A DNA stretch of 10,153 bases from an uncultured Actinomycetes bacterium (GCA_903847495.1 CAINDT010000035.1:1-10153), one strand, 5' to 3'. Positions 1 to 6,200 are shown, numbered from the stretch's first letter. The notes: generated from the sequence alone by a model not told the origin. Numbers and translations are program-made.

Positions 1-1
1 C

Positions 2-310
2 CGCCGCACGCTCGTCAGCGCCGAGAAGAACGCCGCGGATCAGAAGGAGGCCGCCCGCAAGGAGGCCGCCCAGATCATCCGCGAAGCGGAGCAGGAGGCG
101 CGCGAGATCATGGGCGAGGCGCATCATCAGCGCGCGGCCGTTTGGCGCGACACGCAGGGGATCGAGCAGAAGGGCCGCGAGCTGCAGGCGCGCTATCGAG
201 CCTTCCTGCAGACCGCTGAGGCTGTCCTCGATGAGATCGAGACGTCCGAGGAACTGAACGAGCGTACGGAGGAGCACGAGCTCTTCCGCGAGGAGATCAC
301 CCTCCACTGA
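2..310 (+). CDS. divIVA: DivIVA-family coiled-coil protein, C-terminal part (5' truncated)
   Basis: The reading frame is open from the window edge to a TGA at 308-310, giving the last 102 residues; the start lies upstream. The peptide is almost entirely charged alpha-helix, rich in Ala, Glu, Arg and Gln (for example AAQIIREAEQEAREIMGEA), with the REAE-AR-I repeat pattern typical of the C-terminal coiled coil of DivIVA/Wag31. The N-terminal DivIVA membrane-binding domain is not in the window, so the family call rests on the coiled coil and on context. DivIVA proteins bind curved membrane at poles and septa and, in actinobacteria, organise polar growth. The downstream dksA-like, lspA and rluD genes match the conserved divIVA neighbourhood of Bacillus and Streptomyces, which supports the call. 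Another coiled-coil protein cannot be excluded from this fragment alone. Confidence 0.72.
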   Translation, partial: RRTLVSAEKNAADQKEAARKEAAQIIREAEQEAREIMGEAHHQRAAVWRDTQGIEQKGRELQARYRAFLQTAEAVLDEIETSEELNERTEEHELFREEITLH

Positions 311-314
311 GCGC

Positions 315-335
315 CGCCGTGCCCTCGGCACGGCG
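315..335 (+). terminator. Hairpin after divIVA, probable transcription terminator
   Basis: A perfect 9-bp stem (315-323 with 327-335, arms cgccgtgcc and ggcacggcg) closes a 3-base loop. It starts 5 bases after the divIVA stop codon. There is no T-tract after it, so it is not a textbook intrinsic terminator, but U-less GC-rich hairpins are common at actinobacterial gene ends. It lies just before the putative -10 box of the next gene, as expected for a boundary between two transcription units. Confidence 0.55.
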
Positions 336-336
336 C

Positions 337-348
337 TACGGTTCGGAC
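337..348 (+). promoter_or_regulatory. Candidate -10 box for a leaderless dksA-like transcript
   Basis: TACGGT at 337-342 fits the actinobacterial TAnnnT -10 pattern and is followed by exactly 6 bases before the ATG at 349. That would start the mRNA at or beside the start codon. No Shine-Dalgarno sequence is visible before the ATG, which agrees with leaderless translation. No good -35 hexamer is seen: positions 314-319 read ccgccg and lie within the preceding hairpin. The same 6-base spacing occurs at the much stronger promoter of the minus-strand gene at 3357. Confidence 0.35.
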
Positions 349-696
349 ATGGACGCCGATACCGCAACGACCGCACTGACCGCTGAGCGCGAGCGCCTGC
401 TCCACGACCTCGCGCAGCTGCGCGGTGATCTCGTCGATCCCGGGCGCGACAGCGCGGAGCGCCTCGGCGCGGGTTCCGACGACGCCGTCGAGACGCTGAC
501 GAACGAGCTCGACGAGGGCATGGAGGAGGATCTCCAGGCCAGCCTCGACGAGGTCGACGCCGCGCTCGCGCGCATCGCCGACGGCACGTTCGGCATCTGC
601 ATCGACTGCGGACAGCCGATCCCCGACAAGCGCCTCGAGGCGCTGCCGGCAAGCGCGCGCTGCATCGAGTGCCAGAGCAAGTCGGAGCGCCGCTAG
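349..696 (+). CDS. DksA/TraR-type C4 zinc-finger protein (YlyA-like)
   Basis: This is a 115-residue protein. The N-terminal 80 residues are acidic and helical (two long helices expected), followed by a C4 zinc finger with Cys84, Cys87, Cys105 and Cys108 in the form CIDCG...CIEC, the hallmark of the DksA/TraR family. Members act in the secondary channel of RNA polymerase and modulate initiation; in Bacillus the gene in this position is ylyA. The stretch IADGTFGICIDCG is close to the family consensus. I chose ATG 349. A GTG at 319 would add 10 residues, but it sits inside the terminator-like hairpin at 315-335 and has no ribosome binding site. The gene ends 4 bases before lspA, so the two are probably co-transcribed. 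The family call is firm; the exact regulatory role is inferred. Confidence 0.88.
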   Translation: MDADTATTALTAERERLLHDLAQLRGDLVDPGRDSAERLGAGSDDAVETLTNELDEGMEEDLQASLDEVDAALARIADGTFGICIDCGQPIPDKRLEALPASARCIECQSKSERR

Positions 697-700
697 CCCG

Positions 701-1219
701 ATGTCGGCGTCGCCGCCGACTCCCGCGGTCGATCCCACGCGGCCGCTGCGCCAACCGGCGGACGCACTCGCCTGGACGGTCTTCGCCGTCGTGGCGCTGG
801 TTGCGATCGCCGCCGATCAGGTGACGAAGAAGATCGCGCGCGCCTCGTTCACGCCGAACGACCCGTTCGAGGTTCTGCCGTTCTTCCACTTCACGAACAC
901 GCGCAATACCGGCATCGCGTTCGGGCAGTTCCAGGACAGCCAGATTCTGGTGATCATCCTGTCGTTCATCGCGATCACCTGGATGCTCGTCTACTTCGCA
1001 CGCTCCGGCGGGCGCTCGCCGCTCCTGCCCATCGCGATCGGCCTGTTGGCCGGCGGGGCGTCGTCGAATCTCTTCGATCGTCTACGCCAGGGCTACGTGA
1101 CGGATTTTCTGGAGCTGACGCGCTTTCCGGTCTTCAACCTCGCCGACGTGGCGATCACGGTGGGTGTCATCCTCCTGTTGATCACGCTGCTGCTGGGCGA
1201 GCGCCAGCAGCGCGCATGA
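701..1219 (+). CDS. lspA: Lipoprotein signal peptidase (signal peptidase II)
   Basis: The 172-residue membrane protein removes the signal peptide from diacylglyceryl-modified prolipoproteins in the cytoplasmic membrane. Four hydrophobic segments are visible at about 24-40, 82-100, 109-120 and 148-166. The family motifs appear in order: DQVTK (39-43), NTGIAFG (69-75), SSNLFDR (121-127), GYVTDF (131-136) and FNLAD (145-149). Asp135 and Asp149 correspond to the catalytic aspartate pair. Thr134 stands where most family members have Val (VVDF). An N-terminal Pro-rich tail of about 20 residues precedes the first membrane segment. The stop overlaps the rluD-type start by 4 bases (ATGA at 1216-1219), indicating translational coupling. 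No close ribosome binding site precedes ATG 701, so translation may follow from the upstream gene 4 bases away. Confidence 0.97.
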   Translation: MSASPPTPAVDPTRPLRQPADALAWTVFAVVALVAIAADQVTKKIARASFTPNDPFEVLPFFHFTNTRNTGIAFGQFQDSQILVIILSFIAITWMLVYFARSGGRSPLLPIAIGLLAGGASSNLFDRLRQGYVTDFLELTRFPVFNLADVAITVGVILLLITLLLGERQQRA

Positions 1220-2139
1220 TCGAGATCATCGTCGCCGCCGAGCAGGCAGGTGCGCGCCTCGATCAGGTCGTGCATGAGGCCGTGCCCGGTCTGTCGCGCT
1301 CTGCCGCGCAGCGGCTCGTCGACGACGGTGACGTCACCGTCGATGGCGAGGCGAAGTCGCGCAGCACCCGGGTGCAGCGCGGCCAGGTCGTGGTGATCGA
1401 TCAGCCCGAGCCGGAGGAGATCGTCCACGAGGTACCCGCGGTGCTGGAGCCGACGATTCTCTACGAGGACGCCCAGCTCGTCGTCGTGGACAAGCCGATC
1501 GGTCTCGTGACGCACGCATCGCCGGGCTCGCCTGGACCATCGCTCGCCAGCGTGCTCGCGGCGCGTGGCCTCGCGGGTGGGGGCGAGGAGGATCGCCCGG
1601 GCATCGTGCATCGCCTCGACAAGGAGACCTCCGGTCTGCTCGTGGTCGCGCGTGACGCGGAGACCCTGGACGCCCTGCAGCGGATGATGCGTCGCCGCGA
1701 GATCGAGCGCGAGTACGTCGCCCTCGTCCATGGACGCCCGCCGAGCATCGCCGGGCGCATCGAAGCCCCGATCGGCCGCGATCCCGTCAACCGCACGCGC
1801 CGCGCCGTCGACGGCATCGGCTCGCGTCCCGCCATCACGCACTTCGAGCTGGTTGAGGCGTTTCCCGAGTACACGCTGGAGTCCGTCCACCTCGAAACGG
1901 GTCGAACGCATCAGATCCGCGTGCACTTCGCCGCGATCGGGCACCCCGTTGTCGGCGATCCCGTCTACGGTCCGTCGTCGAGCGACACGCTCGGACTCAG
2001 ACACCAGGCGCTGCACGCGCATCGGCTCGCCTTCGATCATCCGGTCACCGGCGAGCCCATAGAGCTGACATCGCCGCTGCCGGACGAGTTCCAGCGGGCG
2101 CTGGATCAGCTGCGGGCTGCACGCGGCACGCCGTCCTGA
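1216..2139 (+). CDS. rluD: RluA/RluD-family RNA pseudouridine synthase
   Basis: A 307-residue protein with an N-terminal S4 RNA-binding domain (about 12-72, including LSRSAAQRLVDDGDVTVDG) and a C-terminal pseudouridine synthase domain. The catalytic motif HRLDKETSGLLV spans 132-143, with Asp135 as the nucleophile. Two other family motifs follow: YEDAQLVVVDKP (83-94) and GRTHQIRVHFAAIGHP (229-244). RluD isomerises uridines in helix 69 of 23S rRNA; relatives modify other rRNA or tRNA sites, so the exact target is not certain. Bacillus ylyB occupies the same place after lspA. It is the last gene of the left block; the next gene is convergent. The hydrophilic stretch 114-127 is a variable loop before the catalytic motif. 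Confidence 0.93.
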   Translation: MIEIIVAAEQAGARLDQVVHEAVPGLSRSAAQRLVDDGDVTVDGEAKSRSTRVQRGQVVVIDQPEPEEIVHEVPAVLEPTILYEDAQLVVVDKPIGLVTHASPGSPGPSLASVLAARGLAGGGEEDRPGIVHRLDKETSGLLVVARDAETLDALQRMMRRREIEREYVALVHGRPPSIAGRIEAPIGRDPVNRTRRAVDGIGSRPAITHFELVEAFPEYTLESVHLETGRTHQIRVHFAAIGHPVVGDPVYGPSSSDTLGLRHQALHAHRLAFDHPVTGEPIELTSPLPDEFQRALDQLRAARGTPS

Positions 2140-2154
2140 CGTCAATCAGTCAGG
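2135..2154 (+). terminator. Weak hairpin at the end of the rluD-type gene
   Basis: CCTGAC (2135-2140, containing the TGA stop) is complementary to GTCAGG (2149-2154), giving a 6-bp stem around an 8-base loop. There is no T-tract. A second 5-bp GC stem (2258-2262 with 2270-2274) lies further down the convergent interval. Either could help end transcription between the two converging genes, but both are weak. Confidence 0.25.
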
Positions 2155-2310
2155 CGGCGCTCGCTGAGGACCATTCAGGCCGCACGCCCGCCAACGTGGG
2201 CCGCACGGCCGCGCAGGTTTCTTGGGTGGCATCGGTGACGGGGCGTCCGCCGCGCTCCCGGGATCGGACCCCGGTGGCCCAGTGGCGTCTGATGCGCTGC
2301 TACGGCGCTA

Positions 2311-3357
2311 TCAGTAGCAGCTTCCTCCTGTCGACCACCGAGCCATGAAGTACGAGCAACGGTCCGTCGTGTAATAGGTGGAGGCGTCTCTATGGATGCC
2401 GTACCAGTTTCCCTCGACGAAGTAGCGGATGCAACGATCGTGGTCCATGTTATTGGGATTGCGAATGACCCAGGGGCCGATGTTCTTGCCGGGGTTCCAG
2501 TGATAGCGGCCCAAGTCGACTTCGCCGACCAGGCCGAAGAACAAGCCACGATGCGGCGTGTAGCCGACATACCCGTCGTACTTGTTTTCGTACGCGCAGA
2601 CGATTCCCGACTCGTCCTCTTCCCGGTAGTCCCCGATTTCAGCCCAGCAGGTCACCAACTGGCTGGAATACACCCCTCCGCAGCTTCGGCCTCGGGTAGT
2701 GGTCTGTGGTTGTGCCCGCGTCGCGGCCAGCATGCGCACGTCGGACTCTGGCTTCAGCTGGGTGATCCTTTGCGGCATGTCGACGAACATCTTGGCGTCG
2801 GTCAGGGTGGTCGGATCGAGATCGGGATCACCGGGCGGCAGGGTCTCGTCGATCTCGGCGAGCTTCTCGTCGAGTACGTTCCAGACGCGGGTGCTCTCGA
2901 TGATCTCGGCGTCGAACGTCAGGGTCGTGCCCTTGCGCGACGCGTCGCGCAGCCGCACCACGACCTCATCACTCACGCCGTCGACAGGGTTGACGCCGCG
3001 CAGGACAGCGCGCGGGGGATTGTCGTCGAACTGCCCCGTCACGTCGCCGTACGACAGCCAGTACGCCAGAAAGTGATTGAGAGGCAAGAGCGCCGAGTCC
3101 TCCGCCGCCGTCAGCTCGTTCGCCTCGACCTTGGACGGCACGCCACGCAGCACCAGCTTGTACTCGCCAGGTGCGCCCGATGCCGGCGTGAACGACGCGG
3201 ACGCGGCATTGATCTCCATCAGGAAGTCGACGGGTGGATCGCTTGGCTTCGCCTGAGCGCTCGCCGCGCCGAGCAGGAGTATCGCCAAGACGCTCAGCGT
3301 CGAGAACAGCGCTGTTGCACGCCAGGAGATCGTGGGGGCAGATGTCGCAGAGGTCAT
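2311..3357 (-). CDS. Secreted two-domain protein with six-cysteine C-terminal domain, function unknown
   Basis: A 348-residue protein encoded against its neighbours. The start at 3357 gives a classical signal peptide: Arg13, a hydrophobic core at about 14-32, and a likely cleavage after Ala36 (ASAQA|KP). Starts up to 3447 are possible but would bury the signal peptide and overrun the promoter. Residues 44-155 look beta-rich (FLMEINAASASFTP, YKLVLRGV, DNPPRAVLRGV, TTLTFDAEII). I have a weak memory of similar beta domains in secreted proteins annotated as hypothetical. A low-complexity linker (about 160-222) leads to a C-terminal domain with Cys226, 237, 254, 309, 334 and 347, rich in Tyr, Trp, Asn and Asp. 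Six cysteines in an exported protein suggest up to three disulfides. No catalytic motif is recognisable. It is monocistronic, and its C-terminal coding part is visibly less GC-rich than the neighbours. Confidence 0.85.
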   Translation of the reverse strand: MTSATSAPTISWRATALFSTLSVLAILLLGAASAQAKPSDPPVDFLMEINAASASFTPASGAPGEYKLVLRGVPSKVEANELTAAEDSALLPLNHFLAYWLSYGDVTGQFDDNPPRAVLRGVNPVDGVSDEVVVRLRDASRKGTTLTFDAEIIESTRVWNVLDEKLAEIDETLPPGDPDLDPTTLTDAKMFVDMPQRITQLKPESDVRMLAATRAQPQTTTRGRSCGGVYSSQLVTCWAEIGDYREEDESGIVCAYENKYDGYVGYTPHRGLFFGLVGEVDLGRYHWNPGKNIGPWVIRNPNNMDHDRCIRYFVEGNWYGIHRDASTYYTTDRCSYFMARWSTGGSCY

Positions 3358-3363
3358 GCGTGC

Positions 3364-3392
3364 ACGATACCCCTGGCGCGGGCCCATGCCAA
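3364..3392 (-). promoter_or_regulatory. Housekeeping-type promoter for a leaderless mRNA of the secreted protein gene
   Basis: Read on the minus strand, TTGGCA (plus coordinates 3387-3392; 5 of 6 to TTGACA) is followed by a 17-base spacer and TATCGT (3364-3369; 4 of 6 to TATAAT, fits TAnnnT). Six bases then separate the -10 box from the ATG at 3357. Transcription would start at or next to the A of the start codon, giving a leaderless mRNA. This agrees with the absence of a Shine-Dalgarno sequence and fixes ATG 3357 as the start. Confidence 0.72.
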
Positions 3393-3658
3393 TGACCTGA
3401 CGTGATGAGCGGGGATAGCCCCCTGCCTGACTGGCGCCCGTCGGCAACCCGTGTACTCAAGCCACTTCATCACACGCAGCACCGCCGCCTCGGGCTGAAC
3501 GAACAGCCGCATGCAACCACGGGGTGATGTGGACTGCCGACCCCCAAACGCCTTGCATTCGTGCGGCGCGCCAGTGGTGCAACGACCGATCGAGCCCACG
3601 ATGCCCTCCTGCACCCTCGATCCCGCTCCTCCGCTAGGTTTCACCCCGAACCCACTCC
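3393..3658. other. Intergenic region between the divergent secreted-protein gene and rpsB
   Basis: Apart from the promoter candidates listed separately, this stretch holds only weak inverted repeats (ggctg/cagcc at 3493-3508; gggg/cccc at 3411-3422). Reading frames crossing it have no recognisable protein content, and I see no tRNA. Together with 3659-3760 it forms the upstream region of the ribosomal-protein operon, where additional promoters would be expected. Confidence 0.5.
3635..3640 (+). promoter_or_regulatory. Candidate -10 box of the rpsB operon
   Basis: CGCTAGGTTTC (3632-3642) contains TAGGTT, a TAnnnT match, and closely resembles CGCTACGGTTC before the dksA-like gene. Transcription would begin near 3647, about a dozen bases before the leader hairpin at 3659. 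No convincing -35 hexamer is present at the right distance (3612-3617 is caccct), so the call is tentative. Confidence 0.33.
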
Positions 3659-3722
3659 CCCGCTGGGGCGTGGTCGACTGAGCGGTGCCGGCAATCAGCC
3701 GGTCTCAGCGACTGCCAGCGGG
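3659..3722 (+). promoter_or_regulatory. Long bulged hairpin in the rpsB leader, candidate autoregulatory RNA element
   Basis: The 3' arm 3698-3722 can pair without interruption with the 5' arm 3659-3692, which has three one-sided bulges. Segments: 3659-3666 with 3715-3722 (8 bp); bulge 3667-3670; 3671-3676 with 3709-3714 (4 Watson-Crick and 2 G-U pairs); bulged A3677; 3678-3682 with 3704-3708 (5 bp); bulge CGGT 3683-3686; 3687-3692 with 3698-3703 (5 bp plus one G-U); loop AATCA. That is 25 pairs in 64 bases. No T-tract follows, so it is not an intrinsic terminator. It ends 23 bases before the Shine-Dalgarno GAAGGAG (3746-3752). In E. coli, S2 represses rpsB-tsf through the leader; a similar role here is inference. 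Confidence 0.6.
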
Positions 3723-3760
3723 CGCACGACCACCTCAACCCAATTGAAGGAGCCACTCAC

Positions 3761-4777
3761 ATGGCAGCTGTGACCATGCGCGAACTGCTGGAGGCCGGAG
3801 TCCACTTCGGTCATCAGACCCGCCGCTGGAATCCCAAGATGCGCCGCTTCATCTTCGGCGAGCGCGGCGGCATCTACGTCATCGACCTGCAGAAGACGGT
3901 CGTCCTCGCGAATGAGGCGCACGAGATGGTGCGCGACATCGCCGCGAGCGGCGGGACCGTCCTCTTCGTCGGCACCAAGAAGCAGGCCCGCGAGGCGATC
4001 AAGACGCAGGCCGAGCGCTCGGGCATGCCGTACGTCAACCACCGCTGGCTCGGTGGTCTGCTCACCAACTTCCGCACCATCACGGACCGCATCAACCGCC
4101 TCCATGATCTGCGCCGCCTGCTCGCCGACGGTCAGCTCGACCTGCTGCCCGCCAAGGAGCGCCTCGTGCGCCTGCACGAGCTCGACAAGCTGGAGACGAA
4201 CCTCTCCGGCGTCGCGAACATGCAGAAGCTCCCGAGCGCGATCTTCGTGATCGACCTCAACGCTGAGCAGCTCGCCGTGCGCGAGGCCAAGCGCCTGCAC
4301 ATCCCGCTGATCGGTCTCGTCGACACGAACTGCGATCCGGACGAGGTCGACCTCGCGATTCCCGGCAACGACGACGCGATCCGCTCGAACGACCTGATCG
4401 CCAGCGTCATCGCCAACGGCGTGATCGAGGGCCGCAAGCACTTGCCGTCTGCCGTCGAGGGCCTGTCCTCCGACGAGGCCGCCGCCGTCGAGGAGGCCGT
4501 CGCCGAGATCCTCGAGGCCGCTGAGGTCGCCGAGGCCGTCGCCGAGGTCGCCGTCGCCGAGGCCATCGTCGCCGAGGCTGTTGCCGAGGCCGCCGTCGCC
4601 GATCCGGACGTCCCGGTCGAGGTCGCTGCCGAGGCCGTGGCCGAGGCCATCGTCGCCGAGGCCGTCGCCGAGGAGGCCGTCGCCGAGGCGATCGTCGCCG
4701 AGGAGATCGCCGAGGTCGTCGTCGAGGCCCTGGAAGAGGCTGCCGCCGAGGCCGCCGACGAGAAGCCCACCGCGTAA
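3761..4777 (+). CDS. rpsB: 30S ribosomal protein S2 with long Ala/Glu/Val C-terminal tail
   Basis: The 338-residue protein has a standard S2 core (1 to about 229): EAGVHFGHQTRRWNPKM near the start, LFVGTKKQAREAI (68-80), NHRWLGGLLTNF (93-104), PSAIFVIDL (158-166) and the signature VDTNCDPDEVDLAIPGNDDA (187-206). S2 binds the 30S body-head junction and is needed for translation initiation. ATG 3761 has a strong ribosome binding site, GAAGGAG at 3746-3752, with 8-base spacing. S2 usually has about 230-280 residues; here about 107 extra residues follow, built from AVAEAIVAEAVAE-like units with a 14-residue period, strongly acidic and probably helical. Such tails vary among actinobacteria. It is the first gene of the rpsB-tsf-pyrH-def-fmt-rsmB operon. 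Confidence 0.98.
   Translation: MAAVTMRELLEAGVHFGHQTRRWNPKMRRFIFGERGGIYVIDLQKTVVLANEAHEMVRDIAASGGTVLFVGTKKQAREAIKTQAERSGMPYVNHRWLGGLLTNFRTITDRINRLHDLRRLLADGQLDLLPAKERLVRLHELDKLETNLSGVANMQKLPSAIFVIDLNAEQLAVREAKRLHIPLIGLVDTNCDPDEVDLAIPGNDDAIRSNDLIASVIANGVIEGRKHLPSAVEGLSSDEAAAVEEAVAEILEAAEVAEAVAEVAVAEAIVAEAVAEAAVADPDVPVEVAAEAVAEAIVAEAVAEEAVAEAIVAEEIAEVVVEALEEAAAEAADEKPTA
4556..4703 (+). repeat. Direct repeats coding for the S2 tail
   Basis: A 23-base sequence at 4556-4578 recurs exactly at 4640-4662, 84 bases later. A third copy at 4682-4703, 42 bases after the second, differs at one position in 22. The spacings equal 28 and 14 codons. Each unit encodes AEAIVAE. The array is inside rpsB and in frame; repeat slippage would change tail length without breaking the frame. 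Confidence 0.85.
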
Positions 4778-4827
4778 GCGGATCTGAACCTGATTACCGC
4801 GGCGCAAGCCGAGAAGGACCGAGAACC

Positions 4828-5430
4828 ATGAGCGATTACAAGCCGAGTGCCGCCGACGTCAAGGTGCTTCGCGACCAGACGGGCGCGGGCATGATGGAGG
4901 TCCGCGACGCCCTCGTCGAGGCGGCGGGCGACATGGACGCCGCCAAGAAGGTGCTGCGCGAGAAGGGCCTGGCCAAGGCCGCCAAGCGCGGTGGCCGCGC
5001 GACCAGCGAGGGCAAGGTCGCCTCGTACATCCACGGCGGTGGCGTCAAGGGCGTCATGGTCGAGATCGGCTGCGAGACCGACTTCGTGGCGAACACGGAC
5101 AAGTTCGGCGAGTTCGTCAAGGACATGTGCCTGCAGATCGTCTCGATGGACGGCACGCGTTGGATCTCCGAGGCCGACGTGCCGGAGGAGGCCAAGGAGG
5201 CCGAGCTCGAGATCTTCCGCACCCAGGCCGCCGACAAGCCCGCCGACGTGCAGGTGAAGATCGCCGAGGGCAAGCTGCGCAAGTGGTACGAGGAGGTCTG
5301 CCTCCTCAACCAGCCGTACTTCCGCGACGAGGATCTCACCGTCGAGCAGTTCCGCGCCGCGCTCTCGTCCGAGATGGGTGAGAACATCGAGATCAAGCGC
5401 TTCTCGAGCTACACCCTCGGCCAGGAGTAG
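4828..5430 (+). CDS. tsf: Elongation factor Ts, short single-core type
   Basis: EF-Ts is the nucleotide exchange factor that frees EF-Tu from GDP. The 200-residue protein starts with the UBA-like helical domain (about 8-46: LRDQTGAGMMEVRDALVEA, then AAKKVLREKGLAKAAKR). The key exchange motif TDFVAN is at 84-89. A core region with KIAEGKLRKWYEEVCLLNQP (144-163) follows. Family members of the E. coli type have about 280 residues with two core subdomains; this one has a single core, as in Thermus and some actinobacteria, and appears complete. Ribosome binding site AAGGA (4814-4818) lies 9 bases before ATG 4828. It follows rpsB by 50 bases and its end contains the ribosome binding site of pyrH. 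Confidence 0.97.
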   Translation: MSDYKPSAADVKVLRDQTGAGMMEVRDALVEAAGDMDAAKKVLREKGLAKAAKRGGRATSEGKVASYIHGGGVKGVMVEIGCETDFVANTDKFGEFVKDMCLQIVSMDGTRWISEADVPEEAKEAELEIFRTQAADKPADVQVKIAEGKLRKWYEEVCLLNQPYFRDEDLTVEQFRAALSSEMGENIEIKRFSSYTLGQE

Positions 5431-5435
5431 GAACC

Positions 5436-6200
5436 ATGACCAGCACGCCGTTCAGCCGCGTTCTCCTCAAGCTCTCCGGGGAGTCGCTGATGGGCGAGGC
5501 GGGCTACGGCATGGATCCCTCGCGCATCGCTGAGATCGCCTACGCGATCCAGCAGGTGCGCGAGGAGGGCGTCGAGGTAGCGATCGTCGTCGGCGGCGGC
5601 AACATCTTCCGCGGGATGGCCGAATCGGCCAAGGGGATGGACCGCGCGTCGGCCGACTACGCCGGCATGCTCGCGACGGTGCTCAACGCCATCGCGGTCC
5701 AGGATGCGTGCGAGCGCATCGGGGTCTTCACGCGCATCCTCAGTGCTCTCGACATCCAGGAGGTCGCGGAGCCGTACATCAGGCGCCGCGCGATCCGGCA
5801 TCTCGAGAAGGGCCGCGTGATCATCTTCGCGGGTGGTACGGGCAATCCGTACTTCACGACCGATACCGCCTCGGCGCTGCGCGCGTGCGAGATCGGCGCC
5901 CAGACGATCCTGATGGGCAAGAACGGGGTGGAGGGCGTGCTCGACGACGATCCGCGTGTCAATCCCGACGCCAAGCTGATTCCCGAGCTCACGCACCTCG
6001 AGGCGATCGAGCGCGGCCTCAAGGTGATGGACACGACGGCGCTGTCGCTCTGCATGGAGAACGACATGCCGATTCGCGTCTTCAACGTCAACGACGCCGA
6101 GAACATCGTCCGCGTGGTGCGCGGCGAGAACATCGGCACCCTCGTCGCGAGCGGTGCGCGTGTCGCCCCGGTCGCGCCGAAGGAGCCTCGCGGGGCCTAG
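5436..6200 (+). CDS. pyrH: UMP kinase
   Basis: Phosphorylates UMP to UDP with ATP in pyrimidine nucleotide synthesis; bacterial enzymes are hexamers of the amino-acid-kinase fold. The 254-residue protein shows the family motifs in order: LLKLSGES (10-17), VVGGGNIFRG (51-60), DRASADYAGMLAT (69-81), GGTGNPYFTTDTAS (133-146), GVEGVLDDDPR (164-174) and MDTTALSLCMEND (198-210). A tail of about 15 residues (238-254, Ala/Pro/Val-rich) extends past the usual end. ATG 5436 is preceded by AGGAG (5423-5427) inside the last tsf codons, spacing 8. The rpsB-tsf-pyrH order is near universal; the usual next gene, frr, is replaced by def after 5 bases. Confidence 0.97.
   Translation: MTSTPFSRVLLKLSGESLMGEAGYGMDPSRIAEIAYAIQQVREEGVEVAIVVGGGNIFRGMAESAKGMDRASADYAGMLATVLNAIAVQDACERIGVFTRILSALDIQEVAEPYIRRRAIRHLEKGRVIIFAGGTGNPYFTTDTASALRACEIGAQTILMGKNGVEGVLDDDPRVNPDAKLIPELTHLEAIERGLKVMDTTALSLCMENDMPIRVFNVNDAENIVRVVRGENIGTLVASGARVAPVAPKEPRGA

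Noticed and set aside
1093..2145. 350-codon minus-strand open frame opposite the rluD-type gene
   Set aside because: Antisense shadow; the plus strand has a full S4 plus pseudouridine synthase protein with catalytic motifs.
2255..2277. Minus-strand sequence resembling a tRNA T-arm (GGGGTCCGATCCC)
   Set aside because: The 7-base loop does not fit the T-loop consensus and no acceptor, D or anticodon arms can be built around it.
2392..3405. Plus-strand 337-codon open frame opposite the secreted protein gene
   Set aside because: The minus-strand frame has a signal peptide, plausible domain composition and a near-consensus promoter; the plus frame is rich in Arg/Val/His with no domain pattern.
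3553..3581. TTGCAT as a -35 box for rpsB
   Set aside because: No TAnnnT or TATAAT-like hexamer lies 16-18 bases downstream (3576-3581 reads ggtgca).
3695..4807. Long minus-strand open frame coding for a Gly/Asp/Leu-rich repetitive protein opposite rpsB
   Set aside because: It is the antisense image of the S2 tail repeats and core; rpsB and its ribosome binding site are unmistakable on the + strand.
4132..5034. Minus-strand Ser/Ala/Thr-rich open frame opposite rpsB and tsf
   Set aside because: Low-complexity shadow of the Ala/Glu codons in rpsB, continuing into the antisense of tsf; no start signals or protein motifs.
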